Assembly (NCBI GenBank): GCA_021785195.1
Contig: JAJYGC010000002.1
Span: 1 to 64,000, forward strand
DNA: 64,000 nt
Origin: Nitrospirota bacterium
GTDB lineage: Bacteria > Nitrospirota > Leptospirillia > Leptospirillales > Leptospirillaceae
Reading direction: 5' to 3'
Under the pieces are notes generated by a model, which was not told where the DNA came from, ran no database searches, and was given only the letters and a program-made list of their open reading frames with translations. Shown here piece by piece: positions 18,425 through 27,456 of this stretch (positions are counted from its first letter, which is position 1; each line of letters starts with the position of its first letter). The translations under genes were made by a program, and so were the position numbers.

Positions 18425-19171
18425 TCATTTCTGAAAAAACTCTAACCATTTCCATACATCTTCTGGCGAGCTTAGGTGAAGGGGATGGGGAGGTCTTGTA
18501 TCCGGTAGGTCTCCCCCAACCCAGATTCCGGTTCCGCCCAGCCCTATCGCCGTTTTGATTGACATCCAGTCTGTGGTGTCATCTCCAATCATAATGGGTT
18601 GCCCAGGCCATCGGAGTTGCCCCCTTTCTTCAGCGAGCTTTTGAAGATACCAAAGGAGAGCGGTTTCTTTATTGATCATGGGATGCCGAAACTCCCAAAC
18701 ACATTTTCCGGGCAAGATCTTTAAGGATTCAAAGTATGATGAGGAACCGACTTTTTCAATGCTTTCATAAAAGGCAGCCCATTGGGCAATCGGGAGGTGG
18801 CGATAGTGTACGGAGATACTGTATTCCTTTTCTTCGACGTGAACTCCGGACCATGAGTGAATATGTTGTTGAAGAAGGCTTGAAAGTTCGGGGATGAGAG
18901 ATCTTACCTCCTTGGCTTTATCCTGCACATAGGATTTTCCCCGAAAAATACGGGATGCTCCATGATCTCCCGCAACTCCAGCCAGAAAATCACCGGGAAT
19001 TCTCTTTAGTAGGTCTGGCAAGGCTCGACCAGAAAGGATGACAGTGGGTATGCGTTTTGTGGTGGCCCTTAGCAGATCCGACTGTTTGTCGGAGAGCCAA
19101 ACCGAATCGGGATGGCTTTGCAGTGGGGCCAATGTCCCGTCGAAATCGAGAAACAAGACGGGGTCATTCAT
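18425..19171 (-). CDS. otsB: Trehalose-6-phosphate phosphatase
   Basis: The HAD-family phosphatase removes phosphate from trehalose 6-phosphate. The 248 residues have motif I DFDGT with the nucleophile Asp9 and Asp11, motif II at VILSGR, a small cap, and motif IV GDDTTD. It follows the OtsA-like gene at 58 bases on the same strand. The pairing suggests cytoplasmic synthesis of trehalose as a compatible solute. If the neighbour makes glucosylglycerol phosphate instead, this would be the matching phosphatase. Confidence 0.88.
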   Translation of the reverse strand: MNDPVLFLDFDGTLAPLQSHPDSVWLSDKQSDLLRATTKRIPTVILSGRALPDLLKRIPGDFLAGVAGDHGASRIFRGKSYVQDKAKEVRSLIPELSSLLQQHIHSWSGVHVEEKEYSISVHYRHLPIAQWAAFYESIEKVGSSSYFESLKILPGKCVWEFRHPMINKETALLWYLQKLAEERGQLRWPGQPIMIGDDTTDWMSIKTAIGLGGTGIWVGGDLPDTRPPHPLHLSSPEDVWKWLEFFQK

Positions 19172-19229
19172 TTTGATAGGGTCCTTTCTACAACTCTAAA
19201 ACTCGCATGCTTCTCCCCACCACAGACAA

Positions 19230-20735
19230 CTAAACCATATCCAAAAGGCGAGTTATCCAACCATATAGATTACTTGTTTCCATCTTTTGGTTAAGGGCAA
19301 TGTTTCGGGTTATTTTACGGGAGGTTTTTTCCAGGAGGCCAGTGTGGATTTGTCGTGCGGCGAAGGTTGGGTGAAACGGATCAATCAAAAGGGATCCTTT
19401 TAGAACATGGGCGGAACCTGTGTGGCGACTCAAAAACAACACTCCGTCACCATTTCCCTGACACGCAAGGAATTCCTGGGCGACAAGATTCATTCCATCA
19501 TTGGTGGATGTGACCAGTGCACCCGTAGCCATTTTATAGAGGGAAGCGAGATGGGGTTGAGAAAGAGTGGTCTCGATTGAACGAAGCGGGATCCAATCAT
19601 TTAGCCTCCACTTATCATTTAGCTCCTGAATGCGGATCCTAAGCCTCTCCTGATAGGCTTTATAGGTCTTTTGTCCCGAACGGGTAGGAACTGCGATCTG
19701 CAGGAAAGAAATCTGCCCCCTCCATTGAGGAAAAAACGTAAAGAAAGAGTCCAGAATGGAAATTCGCTCAAATAATCCCTTGGTGTAGTCCATTCGATCC
19801 ACGGAAATAATAAAAGGCGTGTTATCTGGAATTCCTGATTCTTTCAGGAATTTTTTAGCAAAAAATTCATTTTCAGGTCGCTGGGACAATTTTTTGAAGT
19901 GGAGTGGATCGATGCCAACCGGCATAACGATTACCCGAATCTGACGATTATTCCAAGTGATGATACCATTTGCCGCGACGTGGGCTTCTGGCAGGAAGGC
20001 GGCGACTGTATCCAAGAATAGTTTAAAATGTTTTGGGGTCTGGAATCCGACAATGTCATACGAAAGCATACCCTCGAGCAACGATTGCCACTCGGGAATT
20101 CTGGCAAAGTCAGAGGGGGTTGGCCAGGGGATGTGGCAAAAAAAGGCCAATGGAGGAAGTGGAAGTGGCCCCTCCCTCCTGATCCAATGAGCAACTCTTA
20201 TTAGTTGGTAATCGTGGATCCATACCAGTCCCGGTCGTTCCCTATTTAATGTATCCAGAACCTTACGGGCAAACATCTGGTTAACTCGGTCATATTGGAT
20301 GAATTCACTGGGATCATGGGAAACACATTCCCTGTTTCCATGAAAGAGTGGCCAAAGTGTTCCATTGGAGTAACCATTATAGAATGGTTTCTGAAGAGTG
20401 CTAGGTATCTCAAGCCTTTGTAGAAGGTATCCCGGACCCCGGTCAGAAGGGACTAGAAGTGCGTCTGGACCCGCAGAATCCCTTGCCGCAATCCAAACAC
20501 CGCCAAGACGTTCGAGCAGTGCATGCAAAACTTGGCTGACACCCCCCGCGGGGTGCCTCAGTTTTTGATCTTGAATAAAAACAATGGGTTCCCGATTGGT
20601 AACAATGCATAAAGGGGCATTTCCAAGGAGGGATTTAATTTTTTCTCGGATGGATTCAAAAGACCGGGGTAAATTTGTTCTGATCCCCGCCGGGTAGGTC
20701 CCATGGGGATAATAATAAGCTGAAACGCTGTTCAT
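19230..20735 (-). CDS. otsA: Alpha,alpha-trehalose-phosphate synthase (GT20 family)
   Basis: This GT20 enzyme joins UDP-glucose (or another NDP-glucose) to a sugar phosphate. The 501 residues include AGGVSQVLHALL, WIHDYQL, FCHIPWPTPSDF, PVGIDP, SVDRMDYTKGL and STNDGMNLVAQEF, all family landmarks. The N-terminus has TNREPIVF instead of the usual SNRLPV. That variant occurs in some trehalose and glucosylglycerol-phosphate synthases, so acceptor specificity is uncertain. It is the penultimate gene of a five-gene minus-strand run. Confidence 0.85.
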   Translation of the reverse strand: MNSVSAYYYPHGTYPAGIRTNLPRSFESIREKIKSLLGNAPLCIVTNREPIVFIQDQKLRHPAGGVSQVLHALLERLGGVWIAARDSAGPDALLVPSDRGPGYLLQRLEIPSTLQKPFYNGYSNGTLWPLFHGNRECVSHDPSEFIQYDRVNQMFARKVLDTLNRERPGLVWIHDYQLIRVAHWIRREGPLPLPPLAFFCHIPWPTPSDFARIPEWQSLLEGMLSYDIVGFQTPKHFKLFLDTVAAFLPEAHVAANGIITWNNRQIRVIVMPVGIDPLHFKKLSQRPENEFFAKKFLKESGIPDNTPFIISVDRMDYTKGLFERISILDSFFTFFPQWRGQISFLQIAVPTRSGQKTYKAYQERLRIRIQELNDKWRLNDWIPLRSIETTLSQPHLASLYKMATGALVTSTNDGMNLVAQEFLACQGNGDGVLFLSRHTGSAHVLKGSLLIDPFHPTFAARQIHTGLLEKTSRKITRNIALNQKMETSNLYGWITRLLDMV

Positions 20736-20781
20736 AACCTACTCCTTTCTGATTTTGGAAGTACCTTCTTCCAGAAAGGGT

Positions 20782-21867
20782 TCATATCAAGCTTGGTAAC
20801 GAAACTTCTTCCAGGATGCGGTCCTGAACAGGGGGAAATGAGCGTTCCCTCCAACTTTTCAGAACGTCCTGAAATAACATTTCGTAATGGTCCACCATGA
20901 TGGATGTGGAGAATCTTCGGATTGCCTGGGTCCGGCATGCCTCTCGATTGATTGAGGGTATTTTTGTATTGATGACTTCAGCCATTTCTTCTTCTGTATC
21001 CACGAGAAACCCGGTAATGCCTTCATCGATCAACTCAGGAGCCGATCCTCGACGGAATGCAATGACTGGTGTTCCACAAAGCATGGCTTCAATCATGACA
21101 AGGCCGAAGGGCTCTTCCCAGCGGATGGGAAATAAAAGAGCCTTTGCTCCCTGAAGCAAGGAAACCTTCCGGATGTGGTCGGCTTCCCCTATCCATTTGA
21201 CATGGGGCAAGGCCAAAAGGGGTCTAAGTTGACGGGTGTAGAAGGATGTATCAATCCAGTGCACGGCTCCTGCCATTTGAATCGGGACACCTGCCAGCTG
21301 CGCGACACGGATGGCAGAATCCGGACCCTTCTCGGGGGCCAGGCGACCCAGGAACGCCACGTAGTTTTCCGGAGAGTAGGAAGGTGGATAGCTATTGGGA
21401 TCCAGACCATGATGAATCACCGAAAAATTGGGCAGAGGAATTTCCTGGTTTTTTTGGGACTGGCTGATTGAAACATAATGGAAAGCGGGGTACTGCTGGT
21501 AGGTCAGAGAAAAATCGGGTGTGCGAGTGTGGTGAAGCGTGACGACTGCCGGAAGATCCATTGTGTCTGCAAAGGGCAGTGCGTAAGGGGAATTTAGGTG
21601 GACAAGGTCAATATCATTTCGTTCCCTGATTCTTTTGATCGCAAAGGAAAGATGGGTCAATTCATCCATTGGATTGATTGGCCAACGCCCCTGTGTATAA
21701 AGGAATTCAAGTTCTGCCCGTGTTTTGGAGTCACCGGTGGCAAAGAGGGTAACAGAATGTCCCCGATCCACCAGTTTTTCCGAAAGATGGTAAAGGAATA
21801 ACTCTGTTCCGCCATATTTTTTGGGGGGAACTGAAACGAACGGTGTCGAAACAATGGCTATTTTCAT
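20782..21867 (-). CDS. GT4-family glycosyltransferase
   Basis: The 361-residue protein has the GT-B fold of family GT4. The N-terminal GGTELFLYHLSEKL binds near the acceptor. The C-terminal half has GRLAPEKGPDSAI and the EX7E motif in EPFGLVMIEAM, followed by GTPVIAFRRGSAPELI. It probably transfers a sugar from an activated donor to a lipid, glycan or solute; the acceptor cannot be told. It lies between an MFS exporter (three bases upstream) and otsA, so it is likely cotranscribed with the trehalose genes. Confidence 0.82.
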   Translation of the reverse strand: MKIAIVSTPFVSVPPKKYGGTELFLYHLSEKLVDRGHSVTLFATGDSKTRAELEFLYTQGRWPINPMDELTHLSFAIKRIRERNDIDLVHLNSPYALPFADTMDLPAVVTLHHTRTPDFSLTYQQYPAFHYVSISQSQKNQEIPLPNFSVIHHGLDPNSYPPSYSPENYVAFLGRLAPEKGPDSAIRVAQLAGVPIQMAGAVHWIDTSFYTRQLRPLLALPHVKWIGEADHIRKVSLLQGAKALLFPIRWEEPFGLVMIEAMLCGTPVIAFRRGSAPELIDEGITGFLVDTEEEMAEVINTKIPSINREACRTQAIRRFSTSIMVDHYEMLFQDVLKSWRERSFPPVQDRILEEVSLPSLI

Positions 21868-21870
21868 CGG

Positions 21871-23160
21871 CTATTCCTCGCGAAGTTCAACTGGAGCAAG
21901 CTGTTGGACCCCATTGTGATGGATGGGTTCTCCGGAGGGTCCCCTCTCTGAAAGCGTCTGAGGTTTCATGAGAGGTGCAGAAACAACCAATGCTCCAACG
22001 AATAGCACTGCTCCCATCAATAAGAGTGTCTTCGAAGCCCCCAGCAGAGCGAGTAGGGAAGGTAAGGCGGCCATTCCGACAATCAGTCCCACCAGAAATC
22101 CTATGCTGATTGTGGAGAAGGTCCTGGCAAGAAGCTCAGGGGATGTGTTCTTCTGAACAATTGTGTGGATTAAGGGGTTAACGATGGACAGGGCGGTTCC
22201 TGCAGCAATAAGGACTCCAATCGACCATGACAATGTATGGACGATGGAAAGGGCTCCAAGAAGAACACCAGCGGACATAAAGGCATTTCGAATCCAGACT
22301 CCCATTGAACGTGGCGCTGAGAAAGAGAGGAAGAGGGAGGAGAGTACCATCCCGATTCCAAGTGCGGAAATCAGTAGTCCAAACGCTTTGGAGCCTTCAT
22401 GGAGGGTGCTTTTGGCAAAAATGGGCAACAGAATGTTAAGAGGACCTGTAATCAGGCCATAGAGGGTCATAACAGCAAAAAGGGGCAAATAGTTATGTTT
22501 CTTGCCGAAGACGACCTGAAATCCGCCAGCTGTTTCCTTGAAAAAGGATTTGATGGAAAGTGATGTGGTTGGAGGGGTCCATGGGATCCGAATGAACACA
22601 AGGAAAAGCGCAGAGATCAGAAAGGTGATGCCGTTGATGGCCATGACAGCCGGAGGACTCCAGAACGCAACGAGAATTCCTCCAAGAATTGGGCCAAGGA
22701 GCATTCCGATCTGACCTGTTGTCTGCATTAGGGCATTTGCTGCAACCGTTTTGTTCTGGGGAATGATTTCTGGAATGCTGGAATAGAGTGCCGGGCCAAA
22801 GATCCCGGATGTTACAGCGATCAGGAAGACCACCGTATAAAGGATGGGAAGGGTCAATATATGGAAGAAGTAAAGAACAGGAATCAATAAAACAAGCAGC
22901 CCTCGGGTTGTGTCGAGACCCAGCATCACCATCTTTTTTGACGTTCGGTCAAGGGCAACGCCTGTTAGCCACCCGAAGAGGAGTGGGGGGAGGGTTTGGA
23001 GAATACCAATAATCGCGACTGTTCCTGGACTGTGGGTCAGTTGGTAAACAAACCATAGGAGCGCAACGCGATTCAGGTTCTCGCCCAGTTGGGAGATGAG
23101 TTGACCGCCCAGTAGAAGTCCGAAATCCCGTTCTTTCAGAAGTGCCAACGAATTATTCAC
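21871..23160 (-). CDS. Major facilitator superfamily exporter (EntS-like)
   Basis: About 429 residues and twelve hydrophobic segments give an MFS permease. GVALDRTSKKMVMLGLDTTR matches the loop 2-3 motif region of the EntS/MFS_3 efflux group. I use the GTG at 23160 (MNNSLALLKERDFGLLLGG) because an AGGGG site precedes it; the longer open frame to 23247 adds 29 non-conserved residues. The substrate is unknown. It is adjacent to a second MFS gene and to a glycosyltransferase, so export of a glycosylated compound is possible. Confidence 0.8.
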   Translation of the reverse strand: MNNSLALLKERDFGLLLGGQLISQLGENLNRVALLWFVYQLTHSPGTVAIIGILQTLPPLLFGWLTGVALDRTSKKMVMLGLDTTRGLLVLLIPVLYFFHILTLPILYTVVFLIAVTSGIFGPALYSSIPEIIPQNKTVAANALMQTTGQIGMLLGPILGGILVAFWSPPAVMAINGITFLISALFLVFIRIPWTPPTTSLSIKSFFKETAGGFQVVFGKKHNYLPLFAVMTLYGLITGPLNILLPIFAKSTLHEGSKAFGLLISALGIGMVLSSLFLSFSAPRSMGVWIRNAFMSAGVLLGALSIVHTLSWSIGVLIAAGTALSIVNPLIHTIVQKNTSPELLARTFSTISIGFLVGLIVGMAALPSLLALLGASKTLLLMGAVLFVGALVVSAPLMKPQTLSERGPSGEPIHHNGVQQLAPVELREE

Positions 23161-23295
23161 AGTTGAATTCCCCTCAGAGAAATCTGGATAAACACATCTG
23201 CTACTTTTAAAGCAACTTTTGTGCGAGATTTTTTGTATCGGGACCATTGACTGTGGGGGCTGAGAAGCGGTTTTTCTGGTTCAATCAGAGTAGGG

Positions 23296-24669
23296 TCATG
23301 TGTTACGTTTGGATACACCTCTTAATAAATGTGTGGCAATGAGTAACAATATGGAGAGCGCTGCAAAAATAATTCCTACCCACTGCAAGAAAAGGTGTAC
23401 CCCCCATTTATGGGCCAACCAGCCTGTTCCCTTGATCCCAATCAAGCAACTGACCAGAAAGATCATTCCTGCAACTGAGAAGGTTTTTCCAAGTAATGAT
23501 TTTGGGATTTCTTTCTGAATCCATTCATTGACAAGGGGTTGTGACATTGAAAGCCCTGCCCCGGCGATGGCCAGAATGACAGGGCCAAGCCATGCCGATC
23601 CATCCATGGATAGGAGGAAGATTGATATCCCTGAGAAGAGGAATCCGCCAGGGATCAGGGTCATAGCGTGCAGTCTTGTTGTCCTGATAATAATGACACC
23701 GGCAAGAAATGATCCTGAGAAATACATGCCCGATAAAACGGAATAGAAGCCTTTCTCCATCCCGAACAGTTGTGTGGACATGAGGGGGAAGAGAATCGGT
23801 AGGGACACATTGATCAAGCCAAAGAGGGCGAGGTAGAAAATCCCAAGGATGATTTGTGGATGGTCCTTGAGGTAGTGCCCAATCTGTTGGATGTCTCTTT
23901 GAATGTGAGAAAGCTGGAATCCTTCGGGATGTAGGTCATGCGTTGCGGAGGAGGTCGATCTCATCGGTGGTATGAGGACCAAAATGATGGCTGAAACCAC
24001 AAATCCCGTCCCTGAGATAAGGATGATCCATGGGGCTTTAACATGGAGGAGCAGTTCTCCTGCAGTTAAGGGGCCAAGAAGGTAGCCGCCCTGGCCAAAG
24101 ATGAGGATCCACGCGTTGGCCTTTTTGATCACATCCTTGGGAACAAAGGATGGGAGTGCAGCATTGAAGGCCGGATTGAAGAATGCAGAAAAAATTGCGG
24201 TCATGATGACTACCGCCTGGATTTTTGTGGCAGTCAGGGGGCCCAGCAATGCGAATAACGGGAGAAGAGAATAGGTTGCTCCCTTGAAAAGATTGGCGGC
24301 AGCGAGTAAAGGGGGGGCAGGAATTCGATCTGCTAGTAAACCCGCAGGGAAAATGATAAAGAAAGGGACAAGTGTCTGGAGAAAGACTATTGTAGCCACA
24401 AGGGTGATATGGTTATGAGAGAGCCTGAATGCAATCCATGTCAGGGCAGTCTGGGTCATCCCTTCGCTAAGCTGTGAAATGGTAAATGCGACCAGGAGTG
24501 TCTTGAATCGATTGTTTTGGAGGATCCGCTCCCACTTCAATCTTGGCAAAAAGGATACGGGGGTCTGTCCATCGGACAAGGGCAACGGGCCTCCCAGCAT
24601 TAATGGGGGTGCGTTCTGGTCTGGGATCATTGTTTTGGTTATAGTCTTTGGATGGTCATCGAGACTCAC
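23296..24669 (-). CDS. Major facilitator superfamily exporter, second copy
   Basis: This 457-residue protein also has about twelve membrane segments and an EntS-like layout. Its N-terminal TM1 region (ISQLSEGMTQTALTWIAFRL) parallels ISQLGENLNRVALLWFVYQL of the downstream neighbour, so the two look like diverged tandem paralogues. A hydrophilic leader of about 45 residues precedes TM1. It is the first gene of the minus-strand run. The 104-base gap to the divergent epimerase gene must contain both promoters. Confidence 0.82.
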   Translation of the reverse strand: MSLDDHPKTITKTMIPDQNAPPLMLGGPLPLSDGQTPVSFLPRLKWERILQNNRFKTLLVAFTISQLSEGMTQTALTWIAFRLSHNHITLVATIVFLQTLVPFFIIFPAGLLADRIPAPPLLAAANLFKGATYSLLPLFALLGPLTATKIQAVVIMTAIFSAFFNPAFNAALPSFVPKDVIKKANAWILIFGQGGYLLGPLTAGELLLHVKAPWIILISGTGFVVSAIILVLIPPMRSTSSATHDLHPEGFQLSHIQRDIQQIGHYLKDHPQIILGIFYLALFGLINVSLPILFPLMSTQLFGMEKGFYSVLSGMYFSGSFLAGVIIIRTTRLHAMTLIPGGFLFSGISIFLLSMDGSAWLGPVILAIAGAGLSMSQPLVNEWIQKEIPKSLLGKTFSVAGMIFLVSCLIGIKGTGWLAHKWGVHLFLQWVGIIFAALSILLLIATHLLRGVSKRNT

Positions 24670-24773
24670 GAAAGCATCCTACCATGAAGAAGGGTGTTTT
24701 GATTCAAATGGGGATTGGTTAAAATGGTGCATTCCATGCAGGATGGAGTCACTGTGAATAATAAGGAGAGTGT

Positions 24774-25685
24774 ATGAGGTATTTGGTAACGGGTGGGGCA
24801 GGTTTTGTTGGTTCCAATATCGTTTTAAGACTCGAAAAGGATCGTCACGATGTCGTCGTACTAGATGATATGTCTTCGGGAACATTCAAAAATCTTGAAA
24901 ATTTTCGCGGAGAGTTCTTCTGTGTAGACTTGGCCAATGTTGACCTTGTGGACCTGTTTAAGAATCGTCCCCCGTTTGATGCCATCATTCATGAAGCCTC
25001 GATTACGGATACAACAGTCACGGATCAAAACCTGATGATCAGAAAAAATGTGGATGGTTTTCGCCACATTCTGGATTATGCCGCCTTTCATCCATGTCGG
25101 GTAGTTTATGCGTCCTCTGCTGCCGTATATGGGAATAATCCAAGTCCACAGAGTGAAGATCAGGCTCCGCATCCGCTCAATGTTTATGGTTTCTCCAAGA
25201 TGATCCTGGACAATATGGCCAAAAAGGCGGCCCGAGAGCATTCCCGACCAATCATCGGATTGAGATATTTCAATGTCTTTGGCCCGGGGGAGGGCCATAA
25301 GGGTAAGTTTTCCAGCATGATCTACCAACTCTACCTTCAGATGCGGGAAGGAAAAAATCCCCGTGTTTTCAAATGGGGGGAACAGGGAAGGGATCATGTT
25401 TATGTTAAGGATGTCGTGGAAGCCAATATTCTGGCACTTTCCGCGGAGAATTCGGGTACTGTCAATGTTGGTACAGGAGTGGAAACTTCGTTCAACGATA
25501 TTATTGAAACATTGAACAAGGCGCTACATCTCCAGATGACTACAGATTACTTTGACAATCCTTATGATTTCTACCAGAACCACACCAGAGCCTCCATTGA
25601 GGCAACAAGGCTTCTTTTGGGGTATGTCCCCCGATTTTCGGTGTCTGAAGGGATCATGGATTATGTACAGTATCTGGAGCATTGA
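24774..25685 (+). CDS. hldD: ADP-L-glycero-D-manno-heptose 6-epimerase-like protein
   Basis: The 303-residue extended SDR enzyme has GGAGFVG at 7-13, catalytic Tyr138 and Lys142 (NVYGFSK), and the HldD-specific features ITDTT near 77-81, ASSAAVYG at 113-120 and YFNVFGPGEGHKG at 165-177. HldD inverts C6 of ADP-heptose for the LPS inner core. No other heptose gene is adjacent, so a general NDP-sugar epimerase role remains possible. The ATG at 24774 follows AAGGAGAGTGT. Confidence 0.8.
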   Translation: MRYLVTGGAGFVGSNIVLRLEKDRHDVVVLDDMSSGTFKNLENFRGEFFCVDLANVDLVDLFKNRPPFDAIIHEASITDTTVTDQNLMIRKNVDGFRHILDYAAFHPCRVVYASSAAVYGNNPSPQSEDQAPHPLNVYGFSKMILDNMAKKAAREHSRPIIGLRYFNVFGPGEGHKGKFSSMIYQLYLQMREGKNPRVFKWGEQGRDHVYVKDVVEANILALSAENSGTVNVGTGVETSFNDIIETLNKALHLQMTTDYFDNPYDFYQNHTRASIEATRLLLGYVPRFSVSEGIMDYVQYLEH

Positions 25686-27453
25686 TAAAATTTCAAAATC
25701 CATGTTTGCCGTTCTGATTGTATTGATTGCGGGCCTTTTCTTGCCATTTTCCACTCCCCTTGCCTTGGGAGAAGGAATCGAGATTCCGGGAGAGTCGTCT
25801 GGGGGCAACATTGTCAGTGATGTCCGGAACAAGAAGACCCGTAATCAGGAAGACCTGAACAAATTAATTCTGAAATACGGACTTGTTCACAACCGTTCGG
25901 TCAATGCTTCCCTCAAGGATATAAGTCTTCGGCTGGGTCCTTATTTTGACCACCCTGAATTCCGGTTGAAAATCGTCATTTTGGATCGAGAGAAAATAAT
26001 GGCCTACCTTCTGAATGGTCAGACACTTGTCCTGACCCGAGGGATGGTCTATTCCGGATTGCTTGAAAGCACGGATCAGATTGCTGGAGTCTTGTCCTTC
26101 CTTTTGGCTGAGCAGGAGTTTACCCACCTTGAAATGGAAGAGAAAAAAATTACCACTCACACGGGGGAAGTCCTTTCCGATCAGTTTGGAATTAAGCCTA
26201 CCCTTAGACCGGTGTTATATGCCGCATTGGCAATGGTTCTGGCAGGTTATCATTATCAGGGAATCATTGATGCGGTGCATCTTTTGGGTAAGTCAAGGAA
26301 AGACACAACCCTTTTTACAACAGGGAAATTCCTGCTCGATCGGAAGACAAGGGTTCTTAAGGCAGCCGGATTTTTCTTTGAAGGACAGACGGCGGTCCTT
26401 GTTCATCACAATATGACTGCGATCTACGATCTCTCACGCTTCCTCTCGCTCTTTCCACTTTCGGTGGGGGGACATTTTCTTTTAGGCCTCGCCTATTATC
26501 AGTCTTTTTCCGAGACAAGGCCCTATTCCTTGCATCGATTCCTTTTTTTGGCCGACCCGGTTCCCATTCTCCGGACCCAGGAAACACCCCTAGACATAGG
26601 GGCTCTGGATGCAGCAGAGTCCGAATGGGATTTGGCCCTTAAGCTGAACCCTGCCTACTCCCCTTCCTTGAATGGGAAGGGACGGATCCTGTTGTTGAAA
26701 GGACACAAAAAAGAGGCGAGGACATTTTTCCGAAGGGCGTTCAACCTGATAGACAATTCTCCATGGTATCAGGCTGATTATGCTTTTTCTCTCCTGATGC
26801 ACCAGCACTCTATCAAGGGGATGCGTCTGTTTAATGAAGCCCTCCACAAAGCGACTTACGATCCGAAGTTAATGTATGATCTTGCAGTGTGGAATACGAT
26901 GAACAACCATTCCAGACAATCTGCGGTGATCTTTCAAAAACTTTCAGCTTTGCCGGGTTGGAGATATCTCATTCGGGGAACACATCCGCATCTTTCCTTT
27001 CCTCAACCTCCTCCAGATGAAAAGGTGGAAAAAGACTCTTTCTTCCTCAACCCAGGGGAAACGATGGTGGCTGTCCAGAAAAAGATTGGACTGCCAAAGA
27101 CTCCCCCAATAGAATTGTATGGTCGAACGATTTGGTATTATTCTGGGCGCGGGATTCGACTGATTTTTCATGGGCAGAATCTTTACTATGCGATTTTTGA
27201 AAAAAAATGGGGTTCCCAAGAATTGGGTGGATTCTATGTGGGGGAAAAATACTCGCCCACTGATCCTGGAGCCTTGCGTCCCAGTTGGGTCGTTCCTTAT
27301 GGAAGGGACCCTTACCTGATCTTTAAGAAGCAGTTCGGATATGTGGCTGTTTCAGAGAAAAACGGATACATAACACAAATTTCAGTGAGCATTGTCCCGC
27401 CAAACAGCACGGTCAATAAGGACCTTCTCGAATCAGGTCCTCCTGGTCATTAG
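25663..27453 (+). CDS. Degenerate M48-like and TPR protein, membrane or periplasmic
   Basis: I place the start at ATG 25663, inside the hldD 3' end, giving 596 residues; ATG 25702 is an alternative. A hydrophobic segment (MFAVLIVLIAGLFLPF, about 14-29) is a signal or anchor. The next 250 residues resemble BepA/YcaL-type M48 proteins (LDRKTRVLKAAGF), but the HEXXH helix reads AEQEFTHLEME, so zinc ligands are missing and protease activity is unlikely. TPR-like repeats follow at about 330-450, then an unfamiliar C-terminal domain. Family use in outer-membrane assembly quality control is inference. Confidence 0.65.
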   Translation: MYSIWSIDKISKSMFAVLIVLIAGLFLPFSTPLALGEGIEIPGESSGGNIVSDVRNKKTRNQEDLNKLILKYGLVHNRSVNASLKDISLRLGPYFDHPEFRLKIVILDREKIMAYLLNGQTLVLTRGMVYSGLLESTDQIAGVLSFLLAEQEFTHLEMEEKKITTHTGEVLSDQFGIKPTLRPVLYAALAMVLAGYHYQGIIDAVHLLGKSRKDTTLFTTGKFLLDRKTRVLKAAGFFFEGQTAVLVHHNMTAIYDLSRFLSLFPLSVGGHFLLGLAYYQSFSETRPYSLHRFLFLADPVPILRTQETPLDIGALDAAESEWDLALKLNPAYSPSLNGKGRILLLKGHKKEARTFFRRAFNLIDNSPWYQADYAFSLLMHQHSIKGMRLFNEALHKATYDPKLMYDLAVWNTMNNHSRQSAVIFQKLSALPGWRYLIRGTHPHLSFPQPPPDEKVEKDSFFLNPGETMVAVQKKIGLPKTPPIELYGRTIWYYSGRGIRLIFHGQNLYYAIFEKKWGSQELGGFYVGEKYSPTDPGALRPSWVVPYGRDPYLIFKKQFGYVAVSEKNGYITQISVSIVPPNSTVNKDLLESGPPGH

Positions 27454-27456
27454 CTC

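Noticed and set aside
24861-25397. A 178-codon minus-strand frame inside the hldD gene
   Set aside because: It overlaps fully with a well-supported epimerase, has no recognisable domain and no good start.
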